DNA of 64,000 nucleotides, taken from [Phialemoniopsis] sp. UDSM-2020. Its lineage: Eukaryota; Ascomycota; Sordariomycetes; Thyridiales; Thyridiaceae. Position numbers and translations under genes: made by a program. Where the stretch lies: NCBI GenBank assembly GCA_018873225.1, contig JAEILZ010000001.1, positions 5,394,001 to 5,458,000 on the forward strand, in the 5' to 3' direction. Positions 1 to 11,494 of this stretch are shown here, piece after piece (positions within the stretch are counted from its first letter, which is position 1; every line of letters starts with the position of its first letter). The notes beneath the pieces were generated by a model. The model saw nothing but the letters and a program-made list of their open reading frames with translations. It was not told the DNA's origin and searched no databases.

Positions 1-318
1 GTGTTAGGTGAGACCGAACACTTGCGGGCTTTCGGTCTGTCAGGCAGTGCTTACTTGATGTAGTTCTGTATGGGACCGCTCAGGCCAAAGTAGGTAAACC
101 GCTCGCCGAGCTGTGTCAGAATCAGCATGACGATGTCAAACCTCTAATCCCAGCGTAAATAGACGAACCTCGACGACCAGAATCAGTAGAGCAATCTTGG
201 GCATCTTGTCGGGCACCCTTCGCAGCCCTTCCCATCGCGAAGGAGGCGGCATTTTGGTATCCTGGTCAGCCGTGCTGGCGACATCGGCCGGTGCAGGGCC
301 TTTGGCTTCGATGTCCAT
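1..318 (-). CDS. POT/PTR2-family oligopeptide transporter, 5' fragment
   Basis: This is the N-terminal part of a gene that runs off the left edge. The start is ATG at 318. Exon 1 encodes an acidic, cytosolic-looking leader, then PDKMPKIALLILVVE. Splicing a 58-base intron (about 110-167, GTTCGT to ACAG) joins it to LGERFTYFGLSGPIQNYIK. A second donor (GTAAGC) lies near 54. The phrase E-RFTYFGLSGPIQNYI is the hallmark first-helix region of fungal proton-coupled di/tripeptide transporters (PTR2 family). These sit in the plasma membrane and import small peptides. The gene is divergent from the hydrolase that starts at 1001. Only about 70 residues are visible, so the transporter core cannot be checked. 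The family call rests on this one motif. Confidence 0.7.
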
Positions 319-1000
319 CTCTTTGAGGGGCGCTGAGGAGGAAGCGTGTGTCTTGGTCTTGTCTTGGCCCTCAGTATCCTACTGCGGCCGGCTGAACAAC
401 AGTGATGGAATGCGAGAAAGCGGTCGGGGTTTGCATCGATCGGCACAAATGAAAGAAACAGCGTCCCCCCACACTACTTAAAAGCTGGGGAAAACGGGGA
501 TCCATGTGCTGCGATGACTGCCAGGGTCGTCCTTATCCAGCCCCGGTCTTGGCTTACGCGCACCAGAATTGGCTGCAAGAGAGATAAACCAGCGATGATA
601 TGGGAAACAGAGGGATTTCATAGGTGGCGTCCGGACGCCGTCATATCTTGGACAAGAGTCTTCAGTGGAGACGGCCCCGCATGATCGGCATTCATGATCG
701 GCCGGCGGAGAACGCCACCAATGAGACATCGCGGTTCCGGTTTGAAGAACCGGGAGACTGGGAAAAGCCCAAACGTAATAAACAATGCTTGCCGATATGC
801 GGAGATATGAACCGGGTTAGGGGGACGGAATTGACATGGAGGAGATAAGTAGTTCGTGAATTTCAACACATGCACTGCATCACTGCTTGACACACCTTAT
901 CGTGCTCTACCCGTATCCGGCTTCCCAAGGTTTGGCTCATGACCACCGTGGTTTACAGTAGCACGTCCTGAAGGAGGCAGCCTTTACATCCAAAGACAAA
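319..1000. other. divergent intergenic region
   Basis: About 680 bases separate the divergent starts of the peptide transporter (318, minus) and the alpha/beta hydrolase (1001, plus). The region must hold both promoters. I see no convincing ORF, repeat or RNA gene in it. Confidence 0.6.
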
Positions 1001-2351
1001 ATGTCATCGACAGTGACCAAGACAGCCCCAGCTGTCACCCTGTCCGTCTCTGACCAAGCGGATCGTTCAGTTGTTCGGGAAGAGGACTATCCCGGGTTAG
1101 ATCCGGAATGGCGGAGGATGTGGAATGAACATGGGAGCCACCTTTTAAGAGCAGACGAGGTGACGCTTGAAGAATACCGCACGGATCCGGCCAAGTACAG
1201 TTTCACATACCCAACATCTTTGGGTAAGCTGCCCTTCGTAACTAGAACATTTCCCATTCCTCAGTCCACTGACACGGTCACTTCTGCGGTTCTAGGTCCT
1301 GAAGTCTTCCGGTGTGAAGATTTCCAAATACCGGTCACACAGCCTGCCGGGGAGATCACCGTCAGAGTTTACTCTCCCGAAGGTGAAGGTCCATTCCCGG
1401 TCCATCTGAACTTTCACGGAGGTGCGTTCACCCCTTGATCTCCCGACGATGTCTTTTGACCAATTTGGCTCTAGGTGGCTGGGTCATTGGTGGCTTGAAA
1501 TCCGAAGCAGCGTGGTGTCGACACATGTGCAATGACGCAAAGATCAAGGTTATAGATGTCGATTATCGTTTGGGGCCAGAGTTCAAGTATCCTACGGCAA
1601 TCTATGATTGCTGGGATGCTGTCAAATGGGTAAGCCTGAAATGTGTCTTCATTTTAGGCCCCAGCTTACGACTAATATATTCCTACCACATAGGCCGTAA
1701 CCAGCGCAGAAAAGCTCAATGTCGATCCGACCAGTGTCTCATTTGGTGGTCTATCAGCAGGCGGCCATATGTCTGCAGTCATAGCACACTTTGCAAGAGA
1801 TGAGGGAATACCCATCAAGCTTCATCTCATGATCGTCCCGGCGACAGACATGCGCTATTGCAGTCTGAGTCTCAAGACTCTCACGCCGCAGAATTGTCCA
1901 TACGAGAGTGCGCGGGCACTCAAGAACCTCCCTTGGGGACCATTAGGTCGAGAACAGTGGTTTCTCAGATACTGGCTAGGAGATAATATTGGTGAGGACA
2001 CTTAGGTGACCGAGACGGTGACCACCCGTGCTAACGTGTTCTCATGTACCAGAGGAACAAGATCGCATACTGAACAATGACTGGCGAATGACACCGGTTC
2101 TAGCTCCCAACTTCCGAGATTTGCCTCCAGCACATGTCGTCACGGCAGAATTCGATCTTGAGCGAGATGAAGGAGAGTACTACGGCAAGATTCTAGAAGA
2201 GGCCGGGAACAAGGTGACAATGAAAAGATACCCCGGTATGCCTCATGCTTTTGCACACTACAATCACCCGCAGAAAGGGCTGGCCAAGAGCCACGAGTTC
2301 ATACAAGATACAGCCAAGACCCTTCGAGGAGTACATTATGGCATAGATTAG
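1001..2351 (+). CDS. HSL-type alpha/beta hydrolase (esterase/lipase)
   Basis: Four exons (1001-1421, 1475-1629, 1694-1991, 2053-2351) give a 390-residue protein with no signal peptide. The first splice rebuilds the oxyanion-hole motif HGGGW (from residue about 139). This motif is typical of the hormone-sensitive-lipase branch of alpha/beta hydrolases, which cleave short-chain esters or lactones. The nucleophile is the serine of GLSAGG (about 213), where many relatives have GDSAGG. The acid is D326 in TAEFDLERDEG, and the base is H356 in MPHAF. All three triad residues are in the expected order and spacing. A long N-terminal cap segment precedes the core. The substrate cannot be read from sequence. 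The next gene on the same strand is a D-amino-acid oxidase. Confidence 0.9.
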
Positions 2352-2778
2352 ACTGGAGAAGTGTCCATTATCAAACAGTGATATGTGCACATAATTCGAA
2401 GCCCCGAGAAAGTATGAGTGCCAGGCTCATAGCCCACCTTGTCGAGCGATGCCCTATGATGGCCACCTACATTACTCGTCCCCATCTCGTAGTTCAAATC
2501 ATAGGAAGCTCTCGCCACTGGGTCGACCAAGTGGAGAGGCCACCAAACGCCGCCAATCATTGCGGACGCCGTGGTCTCAGCACGCTATCTTGGTCCCACC
2601 ACGCCGAACGCCGCGCTTGCGATGGGGTGAGTAATTCGGGCCAGTCAATAAGATGCCGCAGATAACTTCGATGTTCAAAGATCAGGCGCTCCCTTCACGT
2701 GGCTTGTATGCAGCTATACCAAACCATTCGGAACTCTACGTCTTTGAGACTCCCTGTCGATACATTGTTTAAGGCAGA
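2352..2778. other. intergenic region
   Basis: This 427-base spacer lies between two plus-strand genes. It should contain the 3' end of the hydrolase gene and the promoter of the D-amino-acid oxidase. I see no coding sequence or repeat. Confidence 0.55.
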
Positions 2779-4096
2779 ATGATGGGGAAGAGCGACAGCA
2801 TTGTCATTGTAGGGTAGGGATGACTTCTCAAACTTATGATTATGAAGTACATCCGCTAAGTACAATTCAGTGCCGGCATCATTGGTCTCGATGTTGCGCT
2901 CGTACTTGCGGAGCGAGGCTTCGGTCCTCGCATCACCGTAATCGCCGAGTATCTCCCCAACGATACGGCCACTTCCTACACTTCCCCTTGGTAAGGAAGA
3001 CTTTGCTCTGCATCCCTCCGCGGTAAAACATTAGGTATTGACCTCTCTTCAAGGGCCGGGTGCAACTTCTCAGCGATCTCTGGAAGCAAGCCGAAAGAGC
3101 TCAATTGGGATCGCCTTGGGTACAACCACCTGACGAAGCTGGCATCTGAGCAGCCGGAGAAATCATACGTGCGCCGAACGCCGTCCACCGAGATGTGGGA
3201 CGAGGCCGTTCCTCATGACAAGATTAAAGCCATGTCCGAATATCTGGAAGATGTACGTCTAGATCAAAGGCAGTACCACTAACGCAAGTCTCCGTTAACA
3301 AGAATCGCGATAGTTTCGAGTCTTGCCAGACGCTGAACTCCCGAGCGGTGTCAAGTACGGCGTTTCTTTCACCACGGTCACAATCAACGCCCCTCGGCAC
3401 ATGGAGTATCTGTACAAGCGGTTGAAGGAACAGTACGGCGTGAGCTTTGTGCGCCAGAAGATTGATAGCCTTGCAGCTGCCTTTTCAAGCCCCTCCACCC
3501 AGCTCGTTTTCAACTGTATCGGTAACGCAGCAAGGACGCTTCCGGACGTCAAGGACAGCGCGTGCTACCCGACGAGAGGCCAGGTGCTCTTGACAAGGGC
3601 ACCCAAGGTGAAGACGAACATCATGCGCCATGGGCGTGATTACGAAACTTATGTCATCCCTCGCCCCGGTTCCAATGGCAATGTCATCCTCGGAGGGTAT
3701 ATGCAGCGAGGCAACGGGTAAGACTCATCAAAAAATCTCTTGGAGAAGCTGCAATTGGATTGTCCGTGACTAATATCACCGGCTAGTGACGGCGCGACAT
3801 ACTCGTACGAGACCGAGTCCATCCTCAAACGCTGTTCGGATTTGAGTTCAGAGTTGAGAGAAGAACCGCCCGAGGTTCTAGCTGCGTTTGCCGGCCTCCG
3901 GCCTTCAAGGGATGGAGGCGCTCGGGTCGAAAGGGACGAGATCTCCGTGGTGGGGGAGAAGCGAATTGTCGTGCACAACTATGGTGCCGGCGGCACAGGA
4001 TTTCAAGCAGGTTACGGCATAGCGTGGGAAGCTGTGAATTCCGTCGAAGATGTATTGCGAGGACTTCAGAGCTCATCTGTCCAGGCGAAACTGTAG
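2779..4096 (+). CDS. D-amino-acid oxidase, peroxisomal (PTS1)
   Basis: Five exons (2779-2813, 2871-2990, 3054-3252, 3314-3717, 3787-4096) encode 355 residues, the usual family length. The first splice creates the FAD-binding motif VIVGAGIIGL at the N-terminus. Near the C-terminus, VVHNYGAGGTGFQAGYG fits the DAO family signature (H-N-Y-G-x-G-G-x-G-x5-G). The conserved FAD/substrate segments GRDYETYVIPRPG and GLRPSRDGG are also present. The enzyme oxidatively deaminates D-amino acids to 2-oxo acids, ammonia and hydrogen peroxide. The protein ends in AKL, a canonical PTS1 tripeptide, so peroxisomal location is expected. Two ATGs lie in tandem at 2779 and 2782, and either could be the start. It is convergent with the Zn2Cys6 gene, with only 61 bases between them. 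Confidence 0.93.
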
Positions 4097-4157
4097 ATGT
4101 AATCATACTTCATGTGTCCCAAGTGTCTAGTGAAGAGCTCGACAGGTTGCACCAATC

Positions 4158-6268
4158 TCAAGTCCCCAGCACGTCGCGAAACGCATTGGCGACATGAGGT
4201 TGCAGTGCCAGGACCTTGTCGACGCCGCGCCAGAAGATGGAGTCTATTCGCAGGAGGCCGAGCCTGAGTACGGCGAACGAGCTCGCTTTCAGGCGCAGCT
4301 CCCGACGCACCATTTGTAGTTGACGAACCCACTTAGTTGCCTCGTCGTAAGTCGTAGAAGACGAGACCATCAGCAGGAGTGAGAAGCAAAGCGACGAAAA
4401 GGCTGTCTGACACCATGGTGGCCACAGACCGACAATATCCTCCGCCTTCATTGACTTGATGTATGCCGTGAAGTGCTCGAGGCATTCGGCCATGTTTCTC
4501 CGTGCCAACTCTTCGCGCTCAACGGCACCTAGCTGTTGCATGGCAGCATCATCCTGTCCGAGGAATGGCCGAAGGGCTGCCCTAAGTATGAGCAGGTGGA
4601 GAAAGAGATGCATGACCTTTGTGACATCTTGCATCATCGTTCTATTGGAGGTTTCGGTGTGTTCAAAGTCAGTTTGACTTTCTGCCATTGCTATGACTAA
4701 GGTGCGAAGAAGCTTGCTTGTGGTGTCTGCAAGATAGTCTTGGTCCTTTGTCAATGTTTGCACTGCACGCAACGAGCTGTTGATGTTAATTACAACACAA
4801 AGACTATTTATGAGTGAGCTTGAACGTACTACAGTTGAGACAAACAGGCACTCAACACTGCTGTCGTTGACGAATGTGCAAGCAGTTGACTCCATTGTCG
4901 GTGGTTCAGGCCCGAACCAACTTGATCAGCGGGCTCAACAGATGTCACGAGCCAATTTGCCTCATCGATGTGCGGTGGCCTTCCCAGAGCAGCTGCAAGC
5001 CACCTATCTGTGGAGTAGACGATGTAGGCAATCCGGCGTCGTTGGGCAATTTGCCACTCAGCAATGTTCCACGTAGCCGGGTCGAGATGCAGTCCGAGGC
5101 TCACAGCCGACGCGACTAATCGTCCGACCATGTTCCAGCGATATGAAGCATCCGAAACCAGCGGATTTGACGTCGGACGCGATACCACCAGCAAAAGTGC
5201 CTGCACACCCGCGAGGCTCGGCGAATGTTCTTCCATGACCATGGCTTTGTTCATGACCCGAGACAGAGCTGGGTACGGCGGTGAATCGTAGGCCAAATCA
5301 ATGCATAGCTTGTCATCGTAGGTCGCAAAAGGGAAAGAGATAGCGTATATGGCTGCTAGTAGGTGAGGCGGACTCGTTTCAGCTGTCGGAATCGCTTGCC
5401 TGGAGAAGATGGGAAGCTGATCTGCCACAAATCGCTCGTACAAGCCGATCAACCGGTTCCCTTGATCGGTAGACACGACTTGCTCCAGCTCAGTCCGAAT
5501 CTCACTTTCATGCGTCGAAATATAGCCTGTCTCCTCTCTGTTGCGTGCGAAGATGGATGGCGGTGAGACTAGGAACTGGACCGGAAAGGTGGCTTGCTGA
5601 ACCGAGTGCACGGCGAGCTGCTTGAACTTGAAGATGCCATTTCCATCGGTCCGATAGTCTTGCAACAGAAAGGGGTCCATGTCACCACTGAGACCAATAA
5701 TCTCGGGGTATCCTGCGTCGTCCAAGGACATGCCATTCGCTAATCTGACCTGCTGCACCATTGGGACCGAGGGCGGAGCTTCGGGCGGCGGCGGCAGTGC
5801 CGAGACCATCGACCCGGCCGGGCTATGCGGCGTCCTGAACAAGAACTGGTATTCCGACCCATCAATGGCTAGGTCATAAAGGAAGTCAAGACTCGTATCA
5901 GCAAAAGCAGGGTTGGGCTCGTGTTGTGGGAAGGGCGAGAGTGCCGCCGCTGCCGACATCGTTGGAGCTGCATGTGGCGGCGACAAACCGGCAGCAAAAT
6001 CTCCAGGCGGCGATCCGTCAATCGTAGACATGGCATCATTGGCAATGAGGCTACTGGCAGCCGCCGGTGAGCCATACTCTGGGATATCGCCGCCCGCGTG
6101 ATCTGCAGCCGGCCTCTTGCGCGGCTTGGCCGCCTCGACAAAGGTGCACTCGTGGCCGTGAAGCAGACACAGACGGCACGGCGGCTGGCCCTCGATCCGG
6201 CAGGCCGACTTGCGCGAGCGGCAAAAGTCGCACGGCCGCTGCCGCTTGCTCATGTACTTGCGCATCAT
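4158..6268 (-). CDS. Zn2Cys6 transcription factor with fungal-specific domain
   Basis: There are two exons, 6268-4830 and 4776-4158, giving 685 residues. A GTACGT...CAG intron (4777-4829) restores the phrase LSQLYSLRAVQTL. The N-terminal binuclear cluster is C13-x2-C16-x6-C23-x7-C31-x2-C34-x6-C41, followed by a basic KPRKRP stretch. Residues about 50-250 are low complexity (Ala, Pro, Ser). The middle and C-terminal parts look like the fungal-specific transcription factor domain (for example RRRIAYIVYSTDRWLAAALGRP). It should be a nuclear sequence-specific regulator, probably binding CGG-type half-sites. It converges on the D-amino-acid oxidase gene. A role in controlling that gene is possible but not shown. 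Confidence 0.9.
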
Positions 6269-7316
6269 GATGCAGCCATGATCCGACGAGACTCGCGCGC
6301 ACGTCTACGTTGGCCGTACGTCTTGGTGGGAGTCGAGAAATTCTCCGCCCACATTCCGCGCCGGTCCTGGACAGACGCGATACAGTGGAGGCCGCCTGTT
6401 CTAGCGCGCTATGGTGCAAAGGTGGATCGCCAGAGATCGCCCGTTAGACTGGCTTGGCCGGTTCCAGACACCTGCTCGAGATCTCTACTGCCGCCGGCCT
6501 CTACCAACCTTATTTCGAGAACATGCATTAACATAGCACTTGAATGTTCAGGAGAACACTAAGATGTGTTGTCGACCATCGATCAGTGACCGCTGTGTAC
6601 ATTAGTTTGTAAAGGGATGTGAACGTGTATGGGCCGCCCAGGTCAGATGGTATTACTGATCATGGCCAGTAGCCATGGTCTTCTTGGCCAAACACGCGAT
6701 TTCTGTCAGCGGCAAGAAGGAAATCCCCTTTTCCTCACCCCTATTGTGGGCATCATGATGTTTCAGCTGGGTCCTGTCAGGCGAAAAAGCTGATCTTCAG
6801 GTCTCTTCAGAGCTAAACCCTCCCTGGTAAATATCGACATGCTAGAGGCAAAACCCTGATCAAAGTAGCATCTCTGTGTCTGACTTTTCGTGCTGTCTCG
6901 ACACAGCAAACAGGGCCTAGTCCGCATCTACACTTATGCCCTGCCTTTCTGAGAGTGCAACATTGAGAGTCACTCTCTGCAAGACGTTCCTGATGCTGTC
7001 AAGTGCTTCGTCAGACCTCGAAATGTCCTGTGAAAGCTCACCATACCTGGACTCCACCCCCGCCACACTAGGAATATTTTGGAATGTTCCTGACAAACAA
7101 ACCTTGGTGCCAATGCCCGCCTAGAGCCTTCGGTGGAGCCGGACAGCTAATAAAAATTACAGCTGGGGCGACTACGTGGACATGTGCCGAGCAGTTCTTC
7201 ATGACATGTTGCTGTGCTGGGATGAGTCTTACGCTCCTTAATTTACATCCTCCTCAAGGGACTCACGCCGAGACTGCGCAACACTTGCTTCCTCAATGAC
7301 TGCCTGACAGAAAAGA
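6269..7316. other. divergent intergenic region
   Basis: About 1.05 kb lies between the divergent Zn2Cys6 gene and the Pro/Ser-rich protein gene. Short ORFs here show no codon bias or recognisable motif. I read the stretch as two promoters plus 5' leaders. Confidence 0.55.
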
Positions 7317-9257
7317 ATGCCAAACGAGGGCAATCCTGTCAAGGAATCACCACCTGTGAGCTCCCGACCAAGCCGGCCAACGAGCCCGTCACATGCGGCC
7401 GAGCCGGGAGCTTACGCAACGCAACCACACGACGCCAATAGCACTTCTGCCCATGCAAAATTTTCCAAATCTCACAGAGCAGCGCCAATTGACTCTTCCG
7501 CCCGGCCCAGTGAACACCGGATCGCACCTCACACTCCCACGGGAGGACGTTCGAGCGGCGCCGCCAGTCCGCTCCTGGCATCGCCCCCGCCCGTGATTAT
7601 CAGCAGGCCGGGATCGCCGGACCTGCCGTCTCGTCATAGCACACCAGGAACTCCGACTCTCAGTGATCACAGGAGACATGACCCGACAGAGGGTCGTCAG
7701 TTCGGTCCATCGGTGACAGCTCGGGATGACGTGGCGATGAATCGGCCCGCGAGCAGCCAGGGCTCTGCAAGACCGACCAATGCGGCCAGGACGACGCCTC
7801 AGAGGCCAACAAGCTGGTACGGCGGCAGTCTGACCGTCCCTACCGAGACGGCCGGTACTCAGACCCCGGTGCGGCCCAGACTAAACCGCTCTCCCGCCAG
7901 CTATGACCACCCACCTAGAGGGACCGGCCCATTGGGCCGCCCGGTCTCGACTTCAGGTCTGGAGGCTTTCGATCTGCACCAGCCGCATCGAAAAGAGCTG
8001 GGCGTATTGAACAGGCCCGTGAGTATGCAAGACATGGGCGCCATAGCCGATGAATACCGCATGCCCGAGGCTGCCCACATGCACAACAACGTACATGGAG
8101 TTCGAGAGCGCATGATGGCGTCTCCTCTGCCTCAGCGACCACACTCCATGGCCGCCGTGCCACAGGCGCCTCCGTCGCCATTCATGCCTCACCAAGACAT
8201 CCTCGTCACCTTGCAAAACAGACCCGTCACCCCTGAGATCCCGACGCTGGCTGTGCCCGCAGCTATATCGCGAGAGAGCAGCTATGGCCAGTTGCCAGCC
8301 AGACCTCTGAGCAGTCAAAGCCATAGGGGGCCCGATGCCGAGCCGGGCTCCAGAGAACCAAGAGTCCCTCTGAGAGTCGACACCTCGTACACCTACGACC
8401 ATACAGGGAGGCATGCGCACCATGGCTACTCGAAGTCGGCCTCCCACATCCCCTCTCGCCCGCAGAGCCTGTACGGCGCAAACCACGATGCTCGAAGGAG
8501 CTTCGAGATGAGTCCCCTGGCGTACCGATCCGAAAATGCTTCCAGCGTCGACCTGCCGGCAGCAGCAGCACCCCACTCGGCGTCTGGTAGCCCAACGCCC
8601 GGGAGCAGTGCTGGACCGAAGAAGTTCCGCGCGACCCCCTTCCAGCCCGATGACAATTACAGACAGCCCAGCCGGCCGTCCACCCCGGCATCCCCGTACG
8701 GCCCCCGTCACAGTCCGCGGCCGAGCATGACGCGGCCGCGCAGTAGCATCGAACTCCTGGCGTATACATCCGGAGGGCCGACGACCACCCACACGACGAC
8801 GTCCTCGGCGACTACCACGCCAGGAACCAGGAGCGTGCCAGCGTCCCTCCACCTCGGCCAACCGCCGCCGCAGGACTACTTCCCCACCCCACCGCACTAC
8901 ACCGACACCACGCCCGCGCCCTCTCGGCGCGGCAGCGTTCAGGCCCTCGACGAGAGCGGCACGTCGACTCCCACGCCACCAGTGCAGTCGGCCTACGACC
9001 GCAGCCTGGCGGCCATTGCGGTGCCGTATCAACCCCCTGAACGTATGAACTCGGAGAAGGCGCCCGCGGCGACCGCGGCGAGCAGGGACCAACACTCAGT
9101 GGTCAATACCAAGAACGGGTGCTGCGGCCTGTGCGACGTGTCGAGCCTCGCGGCGTGCGGGGGCGTGGTGGGCGGATGGGTGGGGACGTTCATCACCATC
9201 TTTACTGTCGGCACGGTGGCGGGCGGTATTGCTGGGGTTTGTCAGAACTGTTGCTAG
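7317..9257 (+). CDS. Pro/Ser-rich protein with RPxS repeats and Cys-flanked Gly-rich C-terminus
   Basis: This single-exon gene of 646 residues does not belong to a family I can name. Residues 1 to about 590 are disordered in character, rich in Pro, Ser, Arg and His. They contain about a dozen copies of a short motif RPx[S/T] (for example RPTS, RPVS, RPHS, RPLS, RPQS, RPRS), often followed by P, M or Q. The last 50 residues differ sharply. A CCGLC cluster and a lone Cys precede a Gly-rich hydrophobic stretch (GGVVGGWVGTFITIFTVG and on), and the protein closes with CQNCC. That layout suggests a membrane-inserted or lipidated (palmitoylated) tail with a long cytosolic region that could be phosphorylated. 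The start is the first ATG of the open frame. No catalytic motif is visible. Confidence 0.8.
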   Translation: MPNEGNPVKESPPVSSRPSRPTSPSHAAEPGAYATQPHDANSTSAHAKFSKSHRAAPIDSSARPSEHRIAPHTPTGGRSSGAASPLLASPPPVIISRPGSPDLPSRHSTPGTPTLSDHRRHDPTEGRQFGPSVTARDDVAMNRPASSQGSARPTNAARTTPQRPTSWYGGSLTVPTETAGTQTPVRPRLNRSPASYDHPPRGTGPLGRPVSTSGLEAFDLHQPHRKELGVLNRPVSMQDMGAIADEYRMPEAAHMHNNVHGVRERMMASPLPQRPHSMAAVPQAPPSPFMPHQDILVTLQNRPVTPEIPTLAVPAAISRESSYGQLPARPLSSQSHRGPDAEPGSREPRVPLRVDTSYTYDHTGRHAHHGYSKSASHIPSRPQSLYGANHDARRSFEMSPLAYRSENASSVDLPAAAAPHSASGSPTPGSSAGPKKFRATPFQPDDNYRQPSRPSTPASPYGPRHSPRPSMTRPRSSIELLAYTSGGPTTTHTTTSSATTTPGTRSVPASLHLGQPPPQDYFPTPPHYTDTTPAPSRRGSVQALDESGTSTPTPPVQSAYDRSLAAIAVPYQPPERMNSEKAPAATAASRDQHSVVNTKNGCCGLCDVSSLAACGGVVGGWVGTFITIFTVGTVAGGIAGVCQNCC

Positions 9258-9739
9258 TACATGGGCGTGGAGGGGGCTTTGAACGAAAGATAATCAGACA
9301 GGCTGATCTGCCCGCATCACTTGCGGCGGCCATTCGCATAGATTACTACAAATGTCTCCATAAGACGATAGCAGTGATAGAGCATTGTTCATCACAGCTC
9401 TTAATAATTTCTAGTTGTATAGTTTCGGCATATTTCACAGCGTTGTCAAAAGTATGACTTTAGTCACTCCGAAGTTGGGTATCATATATCGGAAAAGAAT
9501 AGGTCAATCAACGTAACATGTTCTCTATGCTTTGCTTCTATATCTCGCAGTACTGTGTTTGACTGCAGGGTATCTTCCTCCAAACTATACGTGTCACTGT
9601 CTACACGTGTACAACAGGTTGCTCCTTGTTCTCTCTTGCATACTTTATCCCGTCCGACTGGTCTAAGTCCGGACTGCAATCACTTTTTCGGTTTCATTCT
9701 TTGATGTCTCGAGCAGCGGAGCTCGACGACACTCATCAA
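9258..9739. other. convergent intergenic region
   Basis: This AT-richer spacer lies between the 3' ends of the Pro/Ser-rich gene and the hexose transporter gene. It presumably contains both polyadenylation regions. No ORF is supported. Confidence 0.5.
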
Positions 9740-11494
9740 TTAACGACGGTCAGCACCCTCCTTGGTACCAACATTGCCCTCATCAACGACAGTGCCCTCG
9801 CGGCTCGTGCTCCCGCTCTCGGAGCCCCGCTTCTCCGGGTCCGCTCCGGCGGCACCTCCGGCACCCCCGGCCAGGACACCGCCAGCGACCGAGTTGTCTC
9901 CCTGCGTAGCACCCTCGCGGATCAGGCCGTACTTGAGCGCGTAGACCTCGATCTCCTCGTGCGTGAGCAGCGGGAGCTCCTCGGCGGCCTTGACATACGA
10001 GATGTTCTCGGTATAGCCCTTGGCGAAGATGATATCGATCTCCTCTAGAGAACGCTTGGCCGTCTCCGGGTAGAAGAAGTAGATGATGGGGATAAAGCAG
10101 GCGTTGACGGCGGCGAAGAAGAGGTACGTGCCCCAGCTGATGCTGTCGATCATGATAGGCGTAACCATCACAATCAAGAAGTTAAACAGCCAGTTAGTAC
10201 ACGTACTAACCGCATTTGCCTTAGCGCGTGTCTTCACAGGGTTAATCTCGGCGGGATAAAGCCATGGAAGAGGTAGCCATGAGGCTCCGAAGAAGGCGAT
10301 ATACGTGAAGAGGCCGACGGCGGCTCCCCGGGGGTTGAGGCCGGACTTGTCGATGAGGCAGGAGAAGGTGATGACCATGCTCAGAGCTTGGCCGATTGTG
10401 CCCCACAAAAAGAGACGGCGGCGCCCCACTCTTTCGATAACGAACCAGGAGGTGGTGGCGAAGATAGCGTAGATGATCATGTTGACTCCGCCCATGAGCA
10501 TGGCCATGTTGTGGTCGCCGGGGGTGATGGAGCGCTCAAAGAGGATGGGGAAGTAGTAGATGACGGCGTTGCAGCCACCTAGATGGTGTTAGTCAGATCT
10601 AAAAACACGTGAAAAACTAGACTAAAAGCACTGACCAATTTGTTGCATGAGTTGCGAGCTGGCGCCGAGAAGAGCGCGGCGGAGGTGCTGGGTCGGGCCG
10701 CCGGTGGTAAGGGCCTTGACGGGGGTGGACTTTTGGGCGTTGCCGGAGGCGCGGATCGAGTCGATGATGAGGTCGCGCTCGATGGCGGTCTCGCGGGAGC
10801 CGACCTCGAAGCCGCGCAGGGCCGAGATGACGACCTCGGCCTCGTCGTAGCGCTCGTGAGTCAGGAGCCAGCGCGGGGACTCGGGCAGCCAGATCATGGG
10901 GATGGAGACGATGAGGGCGAAGACGATCTGGAAGGCGATGGGGAAGCGCCATGTCAGGTCAGCAGGACCGAAAGAGGCGCCATAGTCGATCCAGTAGCTG
11001 ACGACGGTGCCAAAGGCGATGACGCCGCCTTCGATACAGATGAGGAGGCCGCGGTTGGATGTCTTGCTGCACTCGGCTTGATACGTGGGGATGGTCGACG
11101 TGTTTATGCCGTTTCCGACACCCATCACGACTCTGCCCACGATGAACTGCGCGAGGGGCGTAGAGTGCATCTGGCAGGTGATCTGGATGATGACGCCGAG
11201 AATCATGATGACACCTCCGATGATCATGGCGCGGCGTCTGCCCAGCAGATCGCCGACGGCAAGGATAAACATGGCGCCCATGAGGCAGCCAATCTCGTAG
11301 ATGGCGGTGACGGTGCCCTGCATAGTAGGGTTGTCACGGGTGGCCTCGAACATGTCGTTGAAGGGCTTGGCCGAGATGATACCGGACATGACACCTTGGT
11401 CATAGCCGAAGAGGACGAAGCCGGTCGTCGCGACGGTCGACACGGCCAGCGACAGAGGCCGGCCGGTGAGGCCCATGAACTTGGGAGAACCCAT
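9740..11494 (-). CDS. MFS hexose-type sugar transporter
   Basis: There are two exons, 11494-10636 and 10578-9740, split by a 56-base intron. Splicing rejoins SQLMQQIGGCNAVIYY, the conserved helix-7 region of sugar porters. The product has 565 residues. Sugar-transporter signatures are in order: FGYDQGVMSGI, GDLLGRRRAM, GRVVMGVGNGI, PESPRWLLTHERYDEA, RVGRRRLFLWG and PETAKRSLEEID. The C-terminal tail is Gly/Ala/Glu-rich and probably cytosolic. It should be a plasma-membrane proton symporter or facilitator for a hexose, pentose or related compound. I chose the ATG at 11494 (MGSPKFMGLTGRPLS) over a longer open frame upstream, because the known family starts shortly before helix 1. About 2.5 kb without genes lies upstream. 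Confidence 0.92.

Noticed and set aside
7953..9095. 380-codon antisense frame in the Pro/Ser-rich gene
   Set aside because: The sense frame has conserved-looking repeats and a structured tail. The antisense frame is Arg/Gly/Val-rich noise from the same GC bias.
10199..10216. GTTAGTAC-AC-GTACTAAC near-palindrome resembling donor plus branch site
   Set aside because: It lies in the coding sequence for a conserved transporter segment (NAVSTCTNWLFN). An intron there would be far too short and would break the family motif.
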